From: Acidiferrobacter sp.
Lineage (GTDB): Bacteria; Pseudomonadota; Gammaproteobacteria; Arenicellales; UBA868
DNA length: 8,624 bases
Direction: 5' to 3'
Assembly (NCBI GenBank): GCA_002694065.1
Contig: NZKZ01000184.1
Span: 1-8,624, forward strand
Below, piece after piece: positions 1 to 6,411 of the stretch (position 1 is its first letter; every line of letters begins with the position of its first letter). The translations under genes were made by a program, and so were the position numbers. The notes below the pieces were generated by a model, which saw only the letters and a program-made list of their open reading frames with translations, was not told the origin of the DNA and did no database searches.

Positions 1-715
1 ATGCCTTCATTGCATTCAGCCATCCGCCTGATTCAGACCCTCCGCAGAGATTTTCTGCTGGCACTCGCATATCATCAAAGGTTATTGAACGAGTATCTGA
101 ACAACGTTGTCCCATATTATTCTCCTTCTTTCCTAGAGTTAATCCTGGTGAATCGGCATCTACAATGAAACCTGACATACCTCGATAGCCTGCATCGGGG
201 TCGGTTTTTGCTAATACGAAAAACCAGTCAGCCTTACCTGCGCCTGTAATCCACATCTTTGAGCCATTGATGATGTAATCATCACCGTCACGCTCCGCCC
301 GACACTGCATCGACCGAAGATCAGAACCCGCGCCGGGCTCAGTCATGGCCAAGCAATCTGTCTTTTCTCCGCGGATACAGGGAAACAGGTAGCGCTCACG
401 CTGCTCCCCGACACAGGCCTGGAGGATGTTGCTCGGCCGGCCAACAAGATACTGCAAGGCAAAGTTCGCCCGACCCAACTCTCGCTCTACTAAAGAAAGC
501 GACACACTGTCGAGACCACCGCCGCCGAGTTCCTCCGGCATGTTGGCTGCGTAAAACCCCTGCGCGATAGCACGATCGCGGATCTGCTGAGCCAGTTCCG
601 GACGCACTTCATCTGATGATTCGACTTCATCCTCGTAGGGATAAAGTTCCTTTTCCGCAAATGTGCGAGCGCTATCGATCAGCATCTGCTGTTCTTCGCT
701 CAGCGCAAAATCCAT
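1..715 (-). CDS. Acyl-CoA dehydrogenase, N-terminal part (3' end beyond window)
   Basis: This frame is open without a stop from ATG at 715 to the window edge, giving 238 complete codons. The protein begins MDFALSEEQQMLIDSARTFA, a typical acyl-CoA dehydrogenase N-terminal helical domain. Residues 122-132 (LAMTEPGAGSD) match the family's first signature, followed by the mid-domain beta strands (YIINGSKMWITGAG, about 147-160) that help bind FAD and substrate. The family introduces a trans-2 double bond into acyl-CoA thioesters, using FAD and passing electrons to ETF. The C-terminal helical domain, with the second signature and the catalytic base, lies outside the window, so substrate class cannot be judged. 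A strong AAGGAGA at 727-721, five bases before the ATG, supports the start. The part nearest the edge (about 60-220) is much more AT-rich than the rest. Family assignment is confident; the subfamily is unknown. Confidence 0.93.
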   Translation of the reverse strand, partial: MDFALSEEQQMLIDSARTFAEKELYPYEDEVESSDEVRPELAQQIRDRAIAQGFYAANMPEELGGGGLDSVSLSLVERELGRANFALQYLVGRPSNILQACVGEQRERYLFPCIRGEKTDCLAMTEPGAGSDLRSMQCRAERDGDDYIINGSKMWITGAGKADWFFVLAKTDPDAGYRGMSGFIVDADSPGLTLGKKENNMGQRCSDTRSITFDDMRVPAENLCGGSESGGWLNAMKA

Positions 716-744
716 CGGTTTCTCCTTGTCTTGCCGGTTGGTTT

Positions 745-776
745 GATAGCGACGATCGCTGTCGGTGTCCTTTATA
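745..776 (-). promoter_or_regulatory. Candidate -10 element and operator-like dyad upstream of the acyl-CoA dehydrogenase gene
   Basis: On the minus strand a TATAAA sits at 776-771. The best-spaced -35 position reads ATCTTC, which is poor. If this -10 is used, transcription would begin near 764 and leave about 48 untranslated bases. Directly at that point lies a 19-base dyad (745-763) with arms GATAGCGA and TCGCTGTC around CGA; seven of eight positions pair. That is a classic place for a repressor site, and fatty-acid catabolism genes are often controlled by TetR- or GntR-type repressors. No specific regulator can be named, and the promoter call is weak. Confidence 0.28.
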
Positions 777-863
777 TGCGTGTTTTACTGGCTGAAGATT
801 ACGGACTCACTCCAACCAGAGCCATCAACAGATGCATCGTCGTGCACCCGCCGACTCTCGTCA

Positions 864-892
864 AGGCTCAAAACCGCTTTTACGGTTAGCCT
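864..892. repeat. Bulged inverted repeat (possible RNA hairpin)
   Basis: The arms AGGCT (864-868) and AACCG (872-876) pair with CGGTT (883-887) and AGCCT (888-892). This gives a 10-bp stem with a three-base bulge (869-871) and a six-base loop (877-882). No T-run follows on either strand, so it is not a standard intrinsic terminator. It could be a processing or Rho-related structure at the end of the lpxC transcript, or chance. Confidence 0.4.
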
Positions 893-1061
893 ACCGGATC
901 TGGTGCGACGGCTGCCAGAACCCTTAAGGCTTGCATTTCAATGGATGTCTTTCAGACCGAGCGTTCTGAGCGCGACATGCGAAAGCAGTAAAACGGCTTT
1001 AGGAAAAGCGAATCTGGGTTAGGCCAAAACCCTCACGCTTTGGCAGAGGCAAGATTGCCGA

Positions 1062-1973
1062 TCAGGCAAATGCGGGATGAAGAAAACCCGGCGAAGTCGT
1101 GTCGTTGGCGTCATCGAACGCCACTGTCTCCCAGCAGTCCTGTCGCTCATCAAGCTCACGAAGGAGGCGGTTATTGAGACCGTGCCCTGATTTATGGGCA
1201 CAGAAACTGCCGATCAAGGGGCAACCCAGAAGATAGAGATCTCCGATCGCGTCGAGAATCTTGTGCTTGACGAACTCGTCACCGTAGCGAAGACCGTCAT
1301 CATTAATTACACGAAAGTCATCCATGACGATGGCGTTGTCCAGACTGCCGCCCCGGGCGAGTCCGGCTTCTTGCAACGCCTCCACATCCTGGAGGAATCC
1401 AAATGTTCGAGCGCGACTGACTTCCTTGGCAAAGGAAATCTCGGATAGATCGATAGTCGCTTCCTGGGCCGACGACTGCATGGACGGGTGGTCGAAATCA
1501 ATACTGAAACTCACCTTAAACCCGTCATAAGGCTCAAAGCGCGCCCACTTGTCGCCATCTCTGATCTCTATCGGTTTGCTGATCCGGATGAACTGCTTGG
1601 GGGCAGACTGCATCTCAATCCCGGCAGACTGGATGAGGAATACAAAAATTCCGGCACTGCCGTCCATGATTGGAACTTCATCTGAGTCGAGTTCGACGAT
1701 CGCGTTGTCGATATGCAGTCCCGCAAACGCGGACATCAGGTGCTCCACCGTCGACACACGAACGCCATTGTGTTCGATGGTGGTAGAGAGTCGCGTATCA
1801 CTCACGCGATCGAGTGCGGCGGGAATCTCCGCGACCGGGTCAAGATCAACTCGACGAAATACGATCCCCGTGTTGACCGGTGCCGGTCGGAGCGTCAGGT
1901 AGACTTTCTTTCCAGTATGCAAGCCGACGCCTGTGGCGCCGATGACATTTTTAAGCGTTCTCTGCCGAATCAT
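1062..1973 (-). CDS. lpxC: UDP-3-O-acyl-N-acetylglucosamine deacetylase LpxC
   Basis: LpxC is the zinc-dependent cytoplasmic enzyme that removes the acetyl group from UDP-3-O-acyl-GlcNAc, the committed step of lipid A synthesis. At 303 residues it nearly equals the E. coli protein (305). It starts MIRQRTLKNVIGATGVGLHT, as the family does. The zinc ligands fall at H78 (in STVEH), H237 and D241 (in HKILD), with catalytic candidates E77 and H264 (in SGHGLNN). All are offset by exactly one from E. coli H79, H238, D242, E78 and H265, so the enzyme should be active. The ribosome binding site is weak (AGG at 1980-1978, four bases from ATG), but the N-terminal homology fixes the start. It follows ftsZ on the same strand, the usual gammaproteobacterial order. 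The protein ends in a nonpolar AFA, which could matter for FtsH-type turnover, though this is unproven here. Confidence 0.98.
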   Translation of the reverse strand: MIRQRTLKNVIGATGVGLHTGKKVYLTLRPAPVNTGIVFRRVDLDPVAEIPAALDRVSDTRLSTTIEHNGVRVSTVEHLMSAFAGLHIDNAIVELDSDEVPIMDGSAGIFVFLIQSAGIEMQSAPKQFIRISKPIEIRDGDKWARFEPYDGFKVSFSIDFDHPSMQSSAQEATIDLSEISFAKEVSRARTFGFLQDVEALQEAGLARGGSLDNAIVMDDFRVINDDGLRYGDEFVKHKILDAIGDLYLLGCPLIGSFCAHKSGHGLNNRLLRELDERQDCWETVAFDDANDTTSPGFLHPAFA

Positions 1974-2135
1974 CCTGCCTGATTTCCCGGTTTTCCGAGG
2001 TTTTACACACTTTTCTCAGTGCGTTGACACAATTTTACACGGAAAAATCAGAGATTAGGACTTTTTTTGAAATATTTTTACCCTTTTTTCTGCATAATTC
2101 TAGAAATTAAGCCATTCCAGCATATCGCTTAAAAA
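1974..2135 (-). promoter_or_regulatory. ftsZ-lpxC intergenic region with candidate lpxC promoter
   Basis: This 162-base spacer is strikingly AT-rich in its upstream half. On the minus strand a TAAAAT (2037-2032) could act as a -10, placing the transcript start near 2025 and a leader of about 52 bases. No good -35 is present (TCCTAA at 17-base spacing). However, three A-tracts at 2089-2084, 2079-2075 and 2068-2062, with starts 10 and 11 bases apart, fall about where an UP element would sit. An exact 8-base direct repeat (GTGTAAAA read on minus) occurs at 2033-2040 and 2001-2008. An inverted repeat TTAAGC/GCTTAA (arms 2127-2132 and 2107-2112) follows the ftsZ stop but lacks the GC-rich stem of a terminator. 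E. coli lpxC also has its own promoter in this gap. The exact site is inferred. Confidence 0.35.
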
Positions 2136-3281
2136 TCAGTCGGCCTGACGCCGCAAAAAAGCCGGGACATCCAGATAATCCATATCCACTGCGGCGTTCC
2201 CCTGCAGGTCAACATCACCTGCCGCGCGCGGCCGCCGGCGAATCACGGTCGGCACATCGTAATCATCTTCGTGGGCGGACGTATCCTCTTCCATTCCCTG
2301 ATCCTTGACCAGACTGATCTGCGGCGCCTTGCGAATACCCGTCGCAACCATGGTTACCCGCAATTCATCTTCCATCTCGGGATCAAGAACGGTGCCAATC
2401 ACCACAGTGCCGTCTTCCGACGCATACTCGTTGACAATCTCTCCAACCTGAGCGAACTCATCCAACTGCATATCGGGACCCGCTGAGACATTCACCAACA
2501 GGCCTTTGGCGCCGTGGATATCCACCTCTTCCAATAGCGGACTGGAAACAGCGCCTCGTGCCGCCTGCATCGCACGGTCCGGTCCTGTTGCCGTCGCAGA
2601 ACCCATCATTGCCATTCCCATCTCTGCCATCACCGTACGCACATCTGCAAAGTCAACGTTGATGAGTCCGGGCCGGGTAATCAACTCTGAGATGCCCTGC
2701 ACTGCATTGAACAGCACCTCATTTGCCTTGCCAAACGCCTCAAGCAAAGTGACGTTCCCGCCCATGACCTCCATGATGCGCTCGTTTGGAATCACGATCA
2801 GAGAATCGACCAATTCGCCGAGTTCCTTGATTCCCTCTTCGGCTGCGTTGATACGCCTTTTGCCCTCGAACGCAAACGGCCGCGTCACCACCGCCACAGT
2901 AAGAATCCCCTTCTCCCGAGCCAGTTGCGCAATCACCGGCGCGGCACCGGTACCCGTCCCACCGCCCATGCCGGCGGTTAGAAAGACCATGTCGGTGCCA
3001 TCCAGCGCAGCAGCAATCTTGTCTCGGTCCTCTGAAGCTGCCTGTCTGCCGACTTCCGGGTTTGCCCCCGCGCCAAGACCGCGGGTCAGCCCTTCGCCCA
3101 ACTGCATCACCTTGGAAACTCCCGAGCGGTGCAAGGCCTGCGCGTCCGTGTTGGCGGCAATGAATTCCACCCCTTCCAGACTGGCTGAGATCATGTGATC
3201 CACAGCGTTGCCGCCGCCCCCGCCAATTCCGATGACTTTAATGACGGCCTGCTGGCCGGACACTTCCATGAGTTCAAACAT
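2136..3281 (-). CDS. ftsZ: Cell division GTPase FtsZ
   Basis: FtsZ is the tubulin homologue that polymerises with GTP into the division ring at midcell. The 381-residue product has the N-terminal GTP-binding fold (IGGGGGNAV at 18-26), the tubulin signature GGGTGTG (106-112), and the T7 synergy loop NVDFADV (208-214) with D210 and D213, the counterparts of E. coli D209 and D212. The linker runs from about 318 to 366. The protein ends in the conserved peptide DYLDVPAFLRRQAD (368-381) that binds FtsA, ZipA and other partners. The linker also holds a similar motif, YDVPTVIRRR (341-350). I chose ATG 3281 because the protein then starts MFELMEV, as the family does, and GAGGAG (3294-3289) lies seven bases upstream. 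A frame extension to 3344 lacks homology. The 105-base gap from ftsA shows no clear promoter. Confidence 0.98.
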   Translation of the reverse strand: MFELMEVSGQQAVIKVIGIGGGGGNAVDHMISASLEGVEFIAANTDAQALHRSGVSKVMQLGEGLTRGLGAGANPEVGRQAASEDRDKIAAALDGTDMVFLTAGMGGGTGTGAAPVIAQLAREKGILTVAVVTRPFAFEGKRRINAAEEGIKELGELVDSLIVIPNERIMEVMGGNVTLLEAFGKANEVLFNAVQGISELITRPGLINVDFADVRTVMAEMGMAMMGSATATGPDRAMQAARGAVSSPLLEEVDIHGAKGLLVNVSAGPDMQLDEFAQVGEIVNEYASEDGTVVIGTVLDPEMEDELRVTMVATGIRKAPQISLVKDQGMEEDTSAHEDDYDVPTVIRRRPRAAGDVDLQGNAAVDMDYLDVPAFLRRQAD

Positions 3282-3288
3282 AGTAGTT

Positions 3289-3294
3289 CTCCTC
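3289..3294 (-). promoter_or_regulatory. Ribosome binding site of ftsZ (decides the start)
   Basis: GAGGAG reads on the minus strand seven bases before ATG 3281. It is one of the strongest Shine-Dalgarno sites in the window, in keeping with the high level of FtsZ usually needed. It supports ATG 3281 over the in-frame ATG at 3344. Confidence 0.8.
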
Positions 3295-3386
3295 AGATAG
3301 GGGTTGAACAAAAGACAATGACTGTATGGGTAACCACAAAACAAATCGGTTAAGGGGATCGGACTTCGCCATGAATGTGTGCATGC

Positions 3387-4640
3387 TCAGTCCCCCTTTA
3401 AGCGGGATGAAAACCATCGCTTCATCTTGCTGACAAATTCAGCGGCCGGAATATTCGGCAAAGCGCGGGGGCTTGTTTTTTGCTGTGTTGGGTGCTCAAG
3501 GCCAAAGAGCACCAACCCGACACCGGTCGAATAAGCAGCATTGCGAATCAAGTCACTGCGGGCGCCGTTGTACTGAGGCACGCCAAGACGTACTGGCATA
3601 TGGAAGATCTCTTCGGCGAGTTCCACCATTCCGGCCAGTTTGGCGCTGCCACCCGTCAGCACGATCCCCGTGCCCAAAAGCTCTTCAAATCCACTGCGCC
3701 GCAGTTCTGCCTGAACGAGCAAGAAAAGCTCCTCCACCCGTGGCTCAATCACATCCGCCAGGGTCGTTCTTGCAAGCTTTCGCGGCGCGCGCTCACCGAC
3801 ACTGGGGGTATCGATCATCTCTCCCTCAGGGGCCATCTGCACCAGTGCCGTTCCGAACTTCTTTTTAAGCTCCTCTGCAGCCTGAGTCGGCGTTCTCAGA
3901 GCAACCGCGATGTCATTTGTAATCTGGTCGCCTGCAACAGGCAGTACGGCAGTGTGGCGAATCGCGCCATCGGTAAACACGGCAATGTCGGTGGTCCCAC
4001 CGCCGATGTCGACCATGGCAACCCCAAGCTCGGTTTCGTCGCTATCCAAAACAGCATAACTCGAGGCCACTTGTTCGAGCACAATTTCTTCAACATCAAG
4101 TCCGCAGCGGGTGATGCACTTGACTATGTTCTGGGCTGCACTGACCGCGCCGGTAATGATATGTACCTTGGCTTCAAGGCGAACGCCACTCATGCCAATG
4201 GGCTCACGAATACCGTCCTGCCCATCAATAATGAAGTCCTGGGGAAGAATGTGCAGAACTTGCTGATCGTTCGGGATGGCCTGTGCCTGCGCCGCATCAA
4301 GGACCCGCTCAACATCTTCAGCGCTGACTTCATCTCGATTCTTGATGGCAACGACACCGCTGGAATTCATACTGGTGATGTGAGCCCCGGCAATACCCGC
4401 GTAAACCGAATTGATCCGGCATTCTGCGGTGAGTTCCGCCTCCTCAATGGCCTGCTGGATCGATTGCACGGTGGAGTCGATATTTGCTACCACGCCCTTA
4501 CGTAAACCTCTCGAGGGGTGCTGGCCTACCCCCAGGATCTCGATATCCTGGTTCTCTTTTACCTCGGCGACAACGGCCAGTACCTTTGAAGTGCCGATAT
4601 CGAGCCCGACAATGATTTCGTTAGCGAGTCGCTTGGTCAT
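3387..4640 (-). CDS. ftsA: Cell division protein FtsA, actin-like membrane anchor of the Z ring
   Basis: FtsA is an actin-family ATPase that binds the FtsZ C-terminal peptide, anchors the ring to the inner membrane and recruits later division proteins. The 417-residue product (E. coli 420) shows the phosphate-1 motif GLDIGTSKV (12-20), the FtsA-specific 1C subdomain in the region after it, phosphate-2 DIGGGTTD (211-218), and the adenosine motif GIVLTGGSAKLAGM (325-338). A C-terminal amphipathic helix SKMKRWFSSRL (404-414) fits the membrane-targeting sequence. ATG 4640 is chosen because it gives the family N-terminus (MTKRLANEIIVGLDIGTSKV); the upstream ATG at 4715 lies inside ftsQ. The ribosome binding site is weak: CGGA at 4649-4646, with a better AGAGG at 4659-4655 too far away and overlapping the ftsQ stop. 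Translation may therefore be coupled to ftsQ, 17 bases upstream. Confidence 0.97.
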   Translation of the reverse strand: MTKRLANEIIVGLDIGTSKVLAVVAEVKENQDIEILGVGQHPSRGLRKGVVANIDSTVQSIQQAIEEAELTAECRINSVYAGIAGAHITSMNSSGVVAIKNRDEVSAEDVERVLDAAQAQAIPNDQQVLHILPQDFIIDGQDGIREPIGMSGVRLEAKVHIITGAVSAAQNIVKCITRCGLDVEEIVLEQVASSYAVLDSDETELGVAMVDIGGGTTDIAVFTDGAIRHTAVLPVAGDQITNDIAVALRTPTQAAEELKKKFGTALVQMAPEGEMIDTPSVGERAPRKLARTTLADVIEPRVEELFLLVQAELRRSGFEELLGTGIVLTGGSAKLAGMVELAEEIFHMPVRLGVPQYNGARSDLIRNAAYSTGVGLVLFGLEHPTQQKTSPRALPNIPAAEFVSKMKRWFSSRLKGD

Positions 4641-4657
4641 AATGTTCCGATCAACCT

Positions 4658-5500
4658 CTAGCTTCCTGAAAGTCCAGCCAACTGCACCGCTGTCCCGGTG
4701 TCCCCTTGCTCCCACTGCACCGCAAATCCGCTGACGTAGCGCATATCGACCCTGCCGATACGATCCGCCTTATCCCCAAGGGCAATCGTGAAACTTCGGG
4801 TAAACCGATCCACCTTCTCAACCACCCCGTCGCGGCCCAGCAGCAATTCAAACCGTGCCGGCACGAGGGAACTGTCTGAACGCACTTCCAATGCCCAACG
4901 GCCGGCTTTGCTGACGGAAAGCTCCAAGGGCTCAAGTCCGGCCTCCTGCAAGAGGGGTATCACTGAGAAGAAGGTATGCACCAATGTCTCGCGCTGTTCC
5001 CTCGGCCCCCGCAGTACGGGGGAGACACGCATGGCTTGGTCGGGTGCGAGGTTGATGTAACTGTCTGGGGAGTTCCCATCGGGATTTTGCAGAGTTTGGA
5101 AACGGGCCATCGCCTGCGTTTCCACCACCTGCAGTTCCAGCGCATCTGGCCAAACACGCCGCACCATCGCCTGATAGATACCGGGCAAGCTCTCGAGAGC
5201 CTTCTCAACCTGGCTCAAGTCCACGTTCAGATAGTTGCCGTGGATGCTGCGCCAGGCAGTGCGTTCGACAATCCCCCGATCCACATGCTCGAGCCCGTGG
5301 GAGATCGTCACGCTTTCGATAGTGAAGTAACCCGACCGGATAATCTGATCCGCAGCCAGCGCGCTGACCAACAATAGCCCCAGGGCTGCAATCAATTGCC
5401 ACCCTCTTCGCTCATCAGTCCGGTCACCCGTTTTCCCGAGTGTCTCCTGTGGACTGGATACAGGCCGGATTTCAGGCGGGTCGACGGTGTCAGCACTCAT
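4658..5500 (-). CDS. ftsQ: Cell division protein FtsQ
   Basis: FtsQ is a bitopic inner-membrane protein that binds FtsB and FtsL and links the cytoplasmic ring to septal peptidoglycan synthesis. The 280-residue product has a polar cytoplasmic N-terminus (1-33), one membrane segment (about 34-50, WQLIAALGLLLVSALAA) and then a periplasmic POTRA domain (about 58-128). The beta domain follows and ends in the family motif VDMRYVSGFAVQW (251-263). Length is close to E. coli FtsQ (276). ATG 5500 overlaps the murB stop as ATGA, and AGGAGA at 5512-5507 lies six bases upstream, so the start is well supported and translation is probably coupled to murB. In many relatives a ddl gene lies directly before ftsQ; here there is none. 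Confidence 0.96.
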   Translation of the reverse strand: MSADTVDPPEIRPVSSPQETLGKTGDRTDERRGWQLIAALGLLLVSALAADQIIRSGYFTIESVTISHGLEHVDRGIVERTAWRSIHGNYLNVDLSQVEKALESLPGIYQAMVRRVWPDALELQVVETQAMARFQTLQNPDGNSPDSYINLAPDQAMRVSPVLRGPREQRETLVHTFFSVIPLLQEAGLEPLELSVSKAGRWALEVRSDSSLVPARFELLLGRDGVVEKVDRFTRSFTIALGDKADRIGRVDMRYVSGFAVQWEQGDTGTAVQLAGLSGS

Positions 5501-6411
5501 TGATGCTCTCCTACAAATCGAACTTCTGGCTCAAGGCGTATACCGGTGTGATCCGCGACTGCCGTTTGCACTTTCTCGATCAACGTCTCGATGTCTTTTG
5601 CGCAGGCCTGCCGGTCATTCACGATAAAGTTGGCATGCTGCATCGAGACCTGTGCGCCGCCGATACGCAGGCCTTTCAGCCCTGAAATTTCGATCAGGCG
5701 GGCAGCGTAATCGTTGGGCGGATTCCTGAAGACTGATCCGGCGCTTGACTGTCGAATCGGTTGGGTCTCGGACCGCTTCTCGAGCAACGACCTAACATTG
5801 GCACCTTCGTCACCCCTTCCCTGGCTTAACCGAAACACCCCGGCGGTAAACCAATGCGCCGGAGGGATGTCAACCTGACGATATGAGACGGCAAAGGACC
5901 CGGCCGGGCGATTTTCAAAACTTCCTGCGCGATCGACGAGTTCCACTTCCTCAACCAGGGTCCAGGTCTCAGAACCGAATGCGCCGGCGTTCATGGCAAG
6001 CGCGCCACCCATCGTCCCGGGAACGCCGGCCAGGAATTCGCCACCGGACCACCCGTGCTTGGCCGCAAACCTTGAGAACCGTGCACACGACACTCCTGCG
6101 TCAACTGCGAACCGTCCCTCTCCGAGGTCCCTAATCTCCCGAAGGCCCCGATGCGCCGCAATGACAGCACCGTCAAAACCGCCATCCCTGACCAGCAGGT
6201 TGCTCCCCAGGCCCAACCACAGCACTGGTACTGTTGGGTCCAGCCCCTTGAGAAAGGTACTAAGGTCTTGGCGATTGCAGGGCTCAAAGAAGTACCGGGC
6301 CGGGCCGCCCACTTTCCAACTGGTATGGTTTGCCATAGGCTCGTGGCAGCGGATCGTGCCGCGAACTCCAACAAATGCCGTCTGCTTATCTGCTGTCATG
6401 GCGTCAGTCAC
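5497..6411 (-). CDS. murB: UDP-N-acetylenolpyruvoylglucosamine reductase MurB
   Basis: MurB is the cytoplasmic FAD enzyme that uses NADPH to reduce UDP-GlcNAc-enolpyruvate to UDP-MurNAc. The 304-residue product shows the FAD-binding segments SWKVGGPARY (31-40), GLGSNLLVRDGGF (67-79) and GVPGTMGGALAMNAGAFG (129-146). The catalytic loop SSAGSVFRNP (222-231) has proton-donor serine S226, and the C-terminal LEPEVRFVG (293-301) has the conserved acidic residue E295. It is shorter than E. coli MurB (342) and looks like the compact type II form, common where murB sits in the dcw cluster next to murC. The start is GTG 6411, overlapping the murC stop as GTGA, with AGGGGA seven bases upstream. ATG 6399, four codons later, is a possible but worse-spaced start. 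Confidence 0.97.
   Translation of the reverse strand: MTDAMTADKQTAFVGVRGTIRCHEPMANHTSWKVGGPARYFFEPCNRQDLSTFLKGLDPTVPVLWLGLGSNLLVRDGGFDGAVIAAHRGLREIRDLGEGRFAVDAGVSCARFSRFAAKHGWSGGEFLAGVPGTMGGALAMNAGAFGSETWTLVEEVELVDRAGSFENRPAGSFAVSYRQVDIPPAHWFTAGVFRLSQGRGDEGANVRSLLEKRSETQPIRQSSAGSVFRNPPNDYAARLIEISGLKGLRIGGAQVSMQHANFIVNDRQACAKDIETLIEKVQTAVADHTGIRLEPEVRFVGEHQ

Larger units (their letters stand above)
716..1061. other. Intergenic region between lpxC and the acyl-CoA dehydrogenase gene
   Basis: These 346 bases hold no convincing gene on either strand. Reading in the direction of the neighbours (minus), they start with two short inverted repeats just after the lpxC stop: GGCAA/TTGCC arms at 1048-1059, and GGGTT/AACCC arms at 1016-1020 and 1028-1032. 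Neither is followed by a T-run, so neither is a clear intrinsic terminator. Further on there is a bulged hairpin at 864-892, a TATAAA element at 776-771, a dyad at 745-763 and the ribosome binding site of the next gene. The length and the fresh strong ribosome binding site suggest that the acyl-CoA dehydrogenase gene is not simply part of the dcw transcript. Confidence 0.6.

Noticed and set aside
765..1022. Plus-strand open frame (85 codons, GTG start) in the gap after lpxC
   Set aside because: It has no ribosome binding site, a Ser/Leu/Arg-rich translation with no recognisable domain, and contains the 864-892 hairpin. I see no support for a real gene.
1016..1059. Short inverted repeats just after the lpxC stop as an intrinsic terminator
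   Set aside because: Stems are only five base pairs, one has a two-base loop, and no T-run follows on the minus strand.
2024..2052. Perfect TTGACA on the plus strand as a divergent promoter
   Set aside because: No acceptable -10 follows at 16-18 bases, and a plus-strand transcript would run antisense into ftsZ. Probably chance.
2107..2132. TTAAGC/GCTTAA inverted repeat after ftsZ as a terminator
   Set aside because: The stem is six AT-rich pairs with a 14-base loop and no clear U-tract directly after it, so it is too weak to call.
2506..3198. Plus-strand open frame (230 codons) opposite ftsZ
   Set aside because: Low-complexity translation rich in Ser, Ala and Pro, antisense to ftsZ; a shadow of the real reading frame.
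3282..3344. In-frame upstream ATG extending FtsZ by 21 residues
   Set aside because: The extension has no counterpart in the family, and the strong ribosome binding site sits directly before ATG 3281.
3480..4505. Long plus-strand open frame (341 codons) opposite ftsA
   Set aside because: It lies wholly antisense to a fully conserved ftsA and its translation resembles no family I recognise. Such frames are expected opposite GC-biased genes.
4641..4715. In-frame upstream ATG extending FtsA by 25 residues into ftsQ
   Set aside because: The family N-terminus begins at ATG 4640; the extension overlaps the conserved end of ftsQ.
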